This document shows positions 1 to 5,689 of a stretch of 8,269 nt of DNA, piece after piece. Position 1 is the stretch's first letter; the number at the start of each line of letters is the position of its first letter. Location of the stretch: NCBI GenBank assembly GCA_003564055.1, contig PWSG01000330.1, positions 1 through 8,269 of the forward strand. Reading direction: 5' to 3'. Origin of the DNA: Syntrophomonadaceae bacterium. GTDB lineage: Bacteria > Bacillota > Dethiobacteria > DTU022. Position numbers and translations under genes: made by a program. The notes under the pieces are model-generated. The model ran no database searches, was not told the DNA's origin, and saw only the letters and a list, made by a program, of their open reading frames with translations.

Positions 1-725
1 GAATTCGCGAAAATATTTCACTTTATAACGACGAGTATACCGACCTTCCCTTAAGCCTTTCAATGGGAATCGCGACTGATGAAAAAGGTGATATATTAAT
101 TAGAGATCTTTTTAGGCAGGCCGATGACTTGATGTACCGTGACAAGCTCTACAGCAGCTACAGCACACGTAATAGAGTTGTTGAGAGCCTGATGACAGCT
201 CTTGCCGAAAGAGATTACATTACGGAAGGTCACGCCATGCGCCTTGAGAAGTTGTGCATGGCGCTGGGAAAAAAGAAGAACCTTTCTTCGCAACAGCTTG
301 CCGAATTGGCTTTGCTGGCCAGGGTGCATGACCTGGGTAAGGTAGGCATACCGGATAACATCTTGTTTAAACCTGGCATACTGGACGAAAGTCAATGGGA
401 AACCATGAAATTGCATCCGGAAAAAGGATATCGTATAGCTTTATCTTCTCCTGACCTGGCAGGAATAGCAGATAAAGTATTAAAGCACCATGAACGCTGG
501 GACGGAACCGGTTACCCCTTGGGGTTAAAAGGCGAGGAAATTCCGTTAACTTGCCGTATCCTTGCTATTGTAGATGCTTTTGACGCAATGACAAATGATC
601 GACCCTACAAATCAGCTATGAGCGTAACTGATGCAAAAATAGAACTGTATAATTGTTCCGGCCAGCAGTTTGATCCACACCTGGTAGAAGCTTTTCTGCA
701 ACTCCCTGAAATTGATGGTCAATAA
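1..725 (+). CDS. GGDEF-HD-GYP cyclic-di-GMP signalling protein, 5' truncated
   Basis: The reading frame is open from the window edge (first full codon at position 3), so the gene starts upstream. An internal ATG at 63 is not its start, because the 20 codons before it continue a recognisable GGDEF domain. The first ~50 residues are the end of that diguanylate cyclase domain: the S-M-G-I-A strand (seen as SIGIA in the family) and the AD-x-x-MY-x-x-K helix. An HD-GYP phosphodiesterase domain follows, with its metal-site residues: the GHAMR histidine, HDLGKVGIPD (HD at 327-332), HPEKG, HHERWDGTGYP (GYP at 510-518) and the DAFDAMTNDRPY segment. It ends normally with G-x-QFDP-x-LVEAF. HD-GYP enzymes hydrolyse c-di-GMP. 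Whether the GGDEF half can synthesise it cannot be judged, because its active site is outside the window. Domain calls are secure; the input signal is unknown. Confidence 0.93.
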   Translation, partial: IRENISLYNDEYTDLPLSLSMGIATDEKGDILIRDLFRQADDLMYRDKLYSSYSTRNRVVESLMTALAERDYITEGHAMRLEKLCMALGKKKNLSSQQLAELALLARVHDLGKVGIPDNILFKPGILDESQWETMKLHPEKGYRIALSSPDLAGIADKVLKHHERWDGTGYPLGLKGEEIPLTCRILAIVDAFDAMTNDRPYKSAMSVTDAKIELYNCSGQQFDPHLVEAFLQLPEIDGQ

Positions 726-744
726 TAATGGCAGCGCTGATCTC

Positions 745-785
745 CAAAGGAAGGACAAGAGAAAACTTCCCTTAGTCTTCCTTTG
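745..785 (+). terminator. Hairpin after the HD-GYP gene, candidate terminator
   Basis: CAAAGGAAGGAC (745-756) pairs with GTCTTCCTTTG (775-785): nine contiguous pairs plus two more across one bulged G. It lies 19 bases past the stop codon of the HD-GYP gene. The bases after it (CCTTTAAACTTGAATTT) are only moderately T-rich, so this is a weak or atypical intrinsic terminator. It could equally be an mRNA-stabilising stem. Confidence 0.45.
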
Positions 786-845
786 CCTTTAAACTTGAAT
801 TTGCCTGGTGGCTAGCTGATGCAAAAATACAGGGCTCGAAGTCTA

Positions 846-875
846 TTGGAATATGTGCAATCATATTTGTATAAT
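846..875 (+). promoter_or_regulatory. Sigma-A type promoter of the cupin gene
   Basis: TTGGAA (846-851) and a perfect TATAAT (870-875) are separated by 18 bases. Transcription would start near 882, leaving a leader of about 20 bases that contains the GGGAGG ribosome binding site. The gene therefore appears to be transcribed on its own and not from the HD-GYP gene upstream. Confidence 0.6.
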
Positions 876-888
876 GCTTGTTCATAAT

Positions 889-894
889 GGGAGG
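889..894 (+). promoter_or_regulatory. Ribosome binding site deciding the cupin start
   Basis: GGGAGG lies 7 bases before ATG 902. It overlaps the in-frame ATG at 887 and sits after the TTG at 878, so neither of those upstream codons can use it. The start at 902 is therefore preferred. Confidence 0.7.
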
Positions 895-901
895 TATTTT
901 T

Positions 902-1429
902 ATGTCTGCGGTAATAAGTGAAAAGGAAGGATTGTACCACCTGTTCAGACTTAAGCTGTTTAGAAAGACACCCGGGGTAGTATTCGATCTTTACCCCCTG
1001 GAAACAACTCCCCACATCGATGCAATCGACAGGGTATTGCACGAGAAGAGCGCAGTTTCGCCTGGTCCAATAGGTGAAGTTGAACGCCCCTGGTATATGC
1101 ATACTCACCAGACTGATAACCTGATTGTGCTTTCTGGTCAGCGAACCGTTGAGCTTTTTAGCAGAAACCATGGAAAAATTGAAACTTTCATAGTAACGCC
1201 TAACAATATCTACCATAACGATAAGCTTATATTTAATGGTGGAGCGGTACTTGGATGGCCCCCTTTAGTATTTCACCGCATTGTTAGCGGAGAGCAGGGT
1301 TCTGCTTCAATAAACCTGGCTGTTCATTCCGAGGGTTTCGATATACGTAACAATTTCAATATTTATGACCTGAATATTGCCACCGGCAATTATAATATTA
1401 TTCGGGAAGGATTCAAAGATCAGTTTTAA
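902..1429 (+). CDS. Cupin-domain protein of unknown function
   Basis: This is a 175-residue, single-domain, soluble protein with no signal peptide or membrane segment. The centre carries a cupin motif 1: H67-T-H69, D72 and G79 fit the G-HxH-x(2)-E-x(6)-G pattern with Asp in place of the usual Glu. A degenerate motif 2 follows, P120-x-L-x-x-H125, where family members usually have PxGxxH. H67, H69, D72 and H125 could bind one metal ion. The general look is that of RmlC-like cupins (dTDP-sugar epimerases and related proteins), but I do not recognise a specific enzyme, and no sugar-nucleotide genes are nearby. It has its own promoter and stands apart from both flanking systems, so context gives no role. 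An epimerase, a dioxygenase-like enzyme or a small-molecule binding protein are all possible. Confidence 0.75.
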   Translation: MSAVISEKEGLYHLFRLKLFRKTPGVVFDLYPLETTPHIDAIDRVLHEKSAVSPGPIGEVERPWYMHTHQTDNLIVLSGQRTVELFSRNHGKIETFIVTPNNIYHNDKLIFNGGAVLGWPPLVFHRIVSGEQGSASINLAVHSEGFDIRNNFNIYDLNIATGNYNIIREGFKDQF

Positions 1430-1644
1430 ATGAAGCTAAAAATTTCAATCCATAAGTTGTGTGCTGCTGCATCAGATGTTTATCATTTCTACCTGTCTAG
1501 TAGTTCAAACTAAAGGATAATCGCTTAATTTTAAGTGGGCTTTGCTTAAAGCCTCGCTTTGCAGCTTTTCACATAGTTGTTTAATGGCTTAATAATCCTA
1601 AGTTGTTCCTAAAGTAAAGTTCAAATAATCCTTTAAAATAAGGC
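1430..1644. other. AT-rich non-coding spacer with short repeats
   Basis: No plausible gene is seen on either strand between the cupin stop and the tRNA 3' end. The stretch holds one small hairpin (1538-1553), a 9-base direct repeat AATAATCCT (1591-1599 and 1624-1632), and GTTCAAA twice (1503-1509 and 1619-1625). TAAAGGAT at 1511-1518 is the inverse of ATCCTTTA at 1628-1635. The repeats are too short and AT-rich to call a mobile element. Confidence 0.5.
1538..1553. terminator. Small hairpin between converging cupin and tRNA-Leu genes
   Basis: GGCTTT (1538-1543) pairs perfectly with AAAGCC (1548-1553) across a GCTT loop. Because the stem is symmetrical it could serve either the cupin gene (plus) or the tRNA (minus). 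It has no proper T run on either side: plus continues TCGCTTTGCAGCTTTT, minus continues CACTTAAAATT. It is a weak terminator candidate located where two convergent transcripts would need one. Confidence 0.3.
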
Positions 1645-1729
<85 letters not shown>

Positions 1730-1748
1730 ATGTACTTTTTCCGCTCTT

Positions 1749-1777
1749 ATTATAATAGCTTCCCAGAATTAATTCAA
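1749..1777 (-). promoter_or_regulatory. Promoter of tRNA-Leu
   Basis: On the minus strand TTGAAT (complement of 1772-1777) and a perfect TATAAT (complement of 1749-1754) are spaced by exactly 17 bases. Transcription would begin near 1742, about 13 bases before the mature 5' end at 1729, leaving a short leader for RNase P to remove. It points away from the regulator gene. Confidence 0.75.
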
Positions 1778-1870
1778 TGCGCTTATTAACGTTTCTTAAA
1801 ATTAAAATTTAAATCAGTGCTTCAAAGGCAGGATTTCTTCTAAGATTTACGAATATTCTAAGGTAAGGAA

Positions 1871-1891
1871 AGGAGGTTTGACTAACCTCTT
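1871..1891 (+). promoter_or_regulatory. Stem-loop enclosing the regulator's ribosome binding site
   Basis: GAGGTT (1873-1878) pairs with AACCTC (1884-1889) around a TGACT loop. A G-U pair (1872/1890) and an A-T pair (1871/1891) extend it to eight pairs. The AGGAGG Shine-Dalgarno (1871-1876) is wholly inside the 5' arm, and the 3' arm reaches the first two bases of the TTG at 1890. Folding would hide the ribosome site. Alternatively it may simply shorten an otherwise long 13-base spacer. Confidence 0.45.
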
Positions 1892-3578
1892 GATTAAAAC
1901 AGCTCTGATTGTGAAAGGAAAACGGGGCATAGACTTGTTTCGTATGTTGAAACAATGTGGTGAAATAGATCTGGTTGGTCTGGCCTGCCCGGATGGAGAA
2001 ATAGATTGGCTGACCGAAAATGAGCGGAAAAATTTTTATATTACTGCAGACCTTGATAAAATCATGGCGCTGCCTGAACTGGAAACTCTTATTGATTGTA
2101 CAGAAGAGCCTGCCGTGCAGGAGTATTTAAAGAAGAATATTAAGGATGATATAAAAGTTGAAGAATTAACTCCTCCTTCAATTTTAAGTGCAGTATTAGA
2201 TACGAGAGAACAGCTTTTGGAAACACGCCTTTTAAAAGGTGAGCTGCTGGCCATACTTAACTCTGTCCAGGACGCAATAGAGGTAGTTGACGAACATGGT
2301 ATTGTTAAGTATGTTAATCCGGCTTTTACTCGCGTAACAGGAATTCCCGAAAGCAAAAGGGTTAACCAGAACATTTTCGATGTATCGCCCCATGGAGCCC
2401 TTGCCCAGTCACTAATTCAACAAAAACCGGTTACCGGCTACCGTACTTTTGTGGGCGGTTCCGATGCCGATGTTATATCTAACGCTTCGCCTATTATTGT
2501 TGATGATGAGTTGATGGGTGCTGTAGTTGTTTTTCAACCGGTCGGCGATATTTTGCGCTTGATGGATGAACTTCAGCACAGTAACGCCCTGATTGATAAT
2601 CTTTATGCCCAGATTGATCAGATTTCGGGCAGCCGCCTTAGCTTTGAATCACTTAACGGCAAGAGTAACATCTTGTCTGCCACAATTGATCGTGCCCGTA
2701 AGGCGGCGCGCAGCGAAGCGGCGGTTTTAATCAGCGGTGAAAGCGGTACGGGCAAGAGTCTTTTTGCCCAGGCGATACACAACAACAGCAGCCGCAGAAA
2801 AAAGCCGATTATTGCTATTGATTGTTCAGCTGTTCCCGATTCTCTTCAGGAAATAGAAATTTTCGGCTGCGAAAAAGGTGCCATGCCCGGTATAGTACGG
2901 ACACGTATTGGTAAAATTGAACTGGCTGAAGGAAGCACCCTTTTCATTAAGGAGATAAATTCACTTAACCCTTATCTTCAGAAAAAAATTCTAAATGTTT
3001 TAGAAGAGAAAAAGTTTTCCCGTATCGGGGGCAGCCAACCGCTTCCAATCGATGTTAGGATTGTAGCCTCAGCCAGCGATAACCTTATAAACGCTTCATT
3101 GCAGGGTTATTTTTCAGAAGAACTATACCGCAAACTAAGCCAGGTTACTGTCACCATGCCGCCGCTACGAAAACGCCCTGAGGATATTCCCCTGCTGGCT
3201 GAAGCGCTGATGGATCGTCTTAACCGTAAGCTGGGTAAAAAAGTGAAAGAAATATCGCCCCGCGCCCTGCAGGAATTGTCCGAATATGATTGGCCCGGCA
3301 ATATCAGTGAGCTGAAAAGTGTTATCGAAAGGGCCATGGTGGTGGCCAATGGTACTGTGATAGAATATCATCACTTGTCACCTTATATTGGTCGCGCTGC
3401 TATCCAGGATGCACCTGACTTCGATGAAATAATTCCTCTTGATAAAATGGAGGAAATGATGCTTAAGGTGGCGATGACCAGGTACGGTGAAACCCTGGAA
3501 GGCAAGAAGAAGGCTGCGCAGGCTCTTAATATTTCACTGGCGACTTTATATAACAAATTAAGAAAATACAGCGACTGA
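1890..3578 (+). CDS. PAS/AAA+/Fis regulator of the sigma-54 activator type, with degenerate AAA+ motifs
   Basis: Likely transcriptional regulator of the downstream methylmalonyl-CoA genes, 562 residues from TTG 1890. TTG 1878 is also in frame, but it lies only 1 base after AGGAGG. Residues 1-105 resemble a Rossmann fold (hydrophobic strand, G-K-R-G, then LVGLACPDG and LETLIDCTEEPAV). Residues ~115-225 are a PAS domain. Residues ~250-480 align along the AAA+ domain of NtrC-type activators. Walker A GESGTGKS (283-290) is intact, but the GAFTGA loop reads GAMPGI (330-335) and Walker B reads LFIKEI, with K354 for Asp and E355 kept. Sensor I Asn is S396, the arginine-finger sites are S409 and K415, and WPGNVREL reads WPGNISEL. 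The C-terminus (~538-560) is a Fis-type helix-turn-helix (KKAAQALNISLATLYNKL). Only 30 bases separate it from sucC. It resembles the regulator heading the Pelotomaculum mmc cluster (mmcA). Because of the lost motifs it probably does not remodel sigma-54 holoenzyme; TyrR-like action with the housekeeping polymerase, or repression, is possible. Confidence 0.85.
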   Translation: MIKTALIVKGKRGIDLFRMLKQCGEIDLVGLACPDGEIDWLTENERKNFYITADLDKIMALPELETLIDCTEEPAVQEYLKKNIKDDIKVEELTPPSILSAVLDTREQLLETRLLKGELLAILNSVQDAIEVVDEHGIVKYVNPAFTRVTGIPESKRVNQNIFDVSPHGALAQSLIQQKPVTGYRTFVGGSDADVISNASPIIVDDELMGAVVVFQPVGDILRLMDELQHSNALIDNLYAQIDQISGSRLSFESLNGKSNILSATIDRARKAARSEAAVLISGESGTGKSLFAQAIHNNSSRRKKPIIAIDCSAVPDSLQEIEIFGCEKGAMPGIVRTRIGKIELAEGSTLFIKEINSLNPYLQKKILNVLEEKKFSRIGGSQPLPIDVRIVASASDNLINASLQGYFSEELYRKLSQVTVTMPPLRKRPEDIPLLAEALMDRLNRKLGKKVKEISPRALQELSEYDWPGNISELKSVIERAMVVANGTVIEYHHLSPYIGRAAIQDAPDFDEIIPLDKMEEMMLKVAMTRYGETLEGKKKAAQALNISLATLYNKLRKYSD

Positions 3579-3596
3579 ATCATTACAAAACTGAAT

Positions 3597-3601
3597 GGAG
3601 G
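3597..3601 (+). promoter_or_regulatory. Ribosome binding site supporting a TTG start for sucC
   Basis: GGAGG sits 7 bases before TTG 3609, ideal spacing. The resulting protein begins MKLYEYLGKELF, the usual opening of the synthetase beta subunit. Confidence 0.75.
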
Positions 3602-3608
3602 ATTAAAA

Positions 3609-4718
3609 TTGAAGCTTTATGAATACTTGGGCAAAGAGCTTTTTGAGCGTTACGGCATTCCGGTCCCGGTGGGTAGAGTAGTAGAGAATGCCGATCAAGC
3701 TGCTAAAGCTGCAGCTGAATTGAACGAAGTGGTTATTAAATCGCAGGTGCTTACCGGGAAAAGGGGTAAAGCAGGCGGTATTTCTTTTGCTTCGAGTCCT
3801 GAAGAAGCAAAAAAAGAGGCTGAGCGAATTTTCAGCATGGAACTCGGAGGTTTTACTGCCGATAAATTGTTAGTTGAGGAAAAGGTGCAGATAGAAAAGG
3901 AAATATACCTGGCTTTAACAGTTGATGGCGCTGCCCAGCGCCCCGTAGTGCTTGTTTCGCTGGATGGCGGAATGGATGTGGAAGATGTACCTGAAGAGCG
4001 TATGATCAGGTGGCCTGTTGATGTTACAGTTGGCCTGCAGAGTTTTATGGTCAGGGAAATATGCCGTAAGCTGGGCGTTGAGGGCAGTCTTCAGAAAGAA
4101 TTCCTCAAGCTTATGCCAAAAGTATACAAATTTTTCAGGGAAATGGATGCAGAACTGGCCGAAATCAACCCCCTGGCTTTAACACCCAATGGCCTGGTTG
4201 CTGCAGATGCCAAAGTAACTATAGATGATGATGCCCTTTTCCGTCACCCGCAGCTTCCGCGGATCAAGGAAAAAACTGCTCTTGAGCTGAAAGCGGAAGA
4301 GCTGGACCTTGCTTATGTGGAGCTTGAAGGTGATATTGCTGTTATGGCTAATGGAGCGGGTATTACCATGGCTACTTTAGATATGGTTCAGCACTATGGT
4401 GGGTCTCCTGCTAATTTCCTTGATTTTGGAGGCGGAGCCAATGTTGAAAAAACTTCCCAGGCCCTTGAGCTTTTACTGGGGACCAATCCAAAAGTGCTGT
4501 TAATAAATATTTTCGGAGGGATCACCCGCTGCGATGTCGTAGCCGAAGCTTTTTCCAGGGTCAGAGAAACAAAAGGTATTGAGCTGCCTGTTTCTTTCCG
4601 CCTGGTTGGCACAAATGAAACTGAAGGCAGGGCTATTCTTGAAAAAGCGGGCATAAAATCATTTACCTCGATGGATGAAGCCGTAAGCCATGCAGTTGAT
4701 CTGCTAAATGCATCTTAA
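3609..4718 (+). CDS. sucC: Succinyl-CoA synthetase (ADP/GDP-forming), beta subunit
   Basis: Beta subunit of the nucleotide-binding acyl-CoA synthetase that interconverts succinyl-CoA + NDP + Pi with succinate + CoA + NTP in the cytoplasm. At 369 residues it is slightly shorter than E. coli SucC (388). The N-terminal ATP-grasp domain (~1-225) opens with YEYLGKELFERYGIPVP and has the nucleotide-binding stretch VVIKSQVLTGKRGKAGG (41-57) and the Mg-binding segment AEINPL (184-189). The C-terminal ligase domain (~240-369) carries NGAGITMATLD (248-258), DFGGGA and IFGGITRCD (301-309), all family signatures. No catalytic motif appears broken. It is followed after 53 bases by the alpha subunit, as expected for an alpha/beta enzyme. 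In propionate oxidation this is the substrate-level phosphorylation step. Nucleotide preference cannot be told by eye, and a related dicarboxylate-CoA ligase (for example malate-CoA ligase) is a less likely alternative given the mutase next door. Confidence 0.92.
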   Translation: MKLYEYLGKELFERYGIPVPVGRVVENADQAAKAAAELNEVVIKSQVLTGKRGKAGGISFASSPEEAKKEAERIFSMELGGFTADKLLVEEKVQIEKEIYLALTVDGAAQRPVVLVSLDGGMDVEDVPEERMIRWPVDVTVGLQSFMVREICRKLGVEGSLQKEFLKLMPKVYKFFREMDAELAEINPLALTPNGLVAADAKVTIDDDALFRHPQLPRIKEKTALELKAEELDLAYVELEGDIAVMANGAGITMATLDMVQHYGGSPANFLDFGGGANVEKTSQALELLLGTNPKVLLINIFGGITRCDVVAEAFSRVRETKGIELPVSFRLVGTNETEGRAILEKAGIKSFTSMDEAVSHAVDLLNAS

Positions 4719-4771
4719 TTGATTATTTTACGTGTCAAAACTTAGCTGCGCTGATGAAAGGAGCATAACGA

Positions 4772-5647
4772 ATGGCAATTTATATTAATGATAAAACCCG
4801 TGTCCTGGTCCAGGGTATTACGGGCAACCAGGGTTCTTTTCACACCGGCCAAATGCTGGCATACGGAACCAGGGTTATAGGTGGAGTGTCGCCGGGAAAG
4901 GGCGGTCAATCTGTGGAAGGGGTTCCAGTTTACAATACTGTTTTTGAAGCAGCTGAGAAAGAAGCTGCAGATGCCAGTATTCTTTTTGTTCCCGCGCCTT
5001 TCGCCAAAGATGCCGCGCTTGAAGCCCTGGCTGCCGGGATTAAGATCCTGGTTTTAATTCCGGAGCATATTCCACTGCAGGATGCCATGGATATTATGGC
5101 CCAGGCCAGGCAGAATAATGCCGTTGTAGTCGGCCCCAATACTTTTGGCCTGGTTTCTTCAGGGGCCTCAAAAATTGGGATTATGCCAAACCAGTATTTT
5201 GTTCCCGGCCCAATTGGTGTTGTGTCGAGAAGTGGGACCCTTTGTTATGAAATAGTCGGCCACCTTACCGACAATGATGTGGGCACCACCACGGTTGTTG
5301 GTCTTGGCGGTGACCGGGTGGTTGGCCTGCATTTTATAGATGTACTCAAAGAATTTGAAAATGATCCTGAAACGAAAGCGGTCGTTCTCGTCGGTGAAAT
5401 CGGGGGCAGTGCTGAGGAAGAAGCAGCCGCATTTATTGATTCTTCAATGACCAAGCCTGTTATAGCTTACCTTGCTGGTAAAAGCGCCCCTCCCGGCAAA
5501 AGGATGGGACATGCGGGAGCAATTATTGAAAGAGGCCGGGGCACATTTGAAAGCAAGGTTGAAGCGCTTACGGCAGCAGGCGCTAAAGTTGCCGATTTGC
5601 CTACGAAGGTCCCTGCGCTTGTTAAAGCGGCTATTGATGGAAATTAG
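4772..5647 (+). CDS. sucD: Succinyl-CoA synthetase, alpha subunit
   Basis: CoA-binding and phosphohistidine-carrying partner of the upstream beta subunit, 291 residues, normal for the family. ATG 4772 has AAAGGAG 8 bases before it. Residues 13-25 ([13 protein letters not shown]) form the CoA-binding Rossmann loop. [10 protein letters not shown] (151-160) and GEIGG (208-212, containing the conserved Glu) belong to the active site. GHAGAI (246-251) contains the catalytic histidine H247 that is phosphorylated in the reaction. One deviation: GPNCPG of typical SucD reads GPNTFG (121-126), so the cysteine near bound CoA in the E. coli enzyme is Thr124. Together with the beta subunit it makes a complete enzyme. 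Function is well supported; exact acyl specificity is inferred from the neighbouring mutase. Confidence 0.93.
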   Translation: MAIYINDKTRVLVQGITGNQGSFHTGQMLAYGTRVIGGVSPGKGGQSVEGVPVYNTVFEAAEKEAADASILFVPAPFAKDAALEALAAGIKILVLIPEHIPLQDAMDIMAQARQNNAVVVGPNTFGLVSSGASKIGIMPNQYFVPGPIGVVSRSGTLCYEIVGHLTDNDVGTTTVVGLGGDRVVGLHFIDVLKEFENDPETKAVVLVGEIGGSAEEEAAAFIDSSMTKPVIAYLAGKSAPPGKRMGHAGAIIERGRGTFESKVEALTAAGAKVADLPTKVPALVKAAIDGN

Positions 5648-5689
5648 GGAAAAGGGGCAGTTAAGGACAGAAAGGAGGAAGCTTAAAAA

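Noticed and set aside
63..725. ATG 63 as the true start of the HD-GYP protein
   Set aside because: It has no ribosome site, and the frame upstream continues a GGDEF domain strand, so the gene is truncated by the window edge.
812..1216. Minus-strand open frame of 134 codons across the cupin gene
   Set aside because: The plus strand encodes a recognisable cupin with promoter and ribosome site; the minus product has no recognisable motif and no start signals.
1841..1859. TAAGAT or TATTCT as a -10 box for the regulator operon
   Set aside because: Neither has an acceptable -35 hexamer at 16-18 bases. A promoter must exist between the tRNA and the regulator, but I could not place it.
3501..3514. 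GG-N10-GC spacing resembling a sigma-54 promoter ahead of sucC
   Set aside because: The flanking bases fit poorly (AGGCAA and AGGC instead of TGGCAC and TTGC), and it lies in the conserved helix-turn-helix codons of the regulator. It is most likely chance. By eye no -24/-12 element is present in 1778-1890 either.
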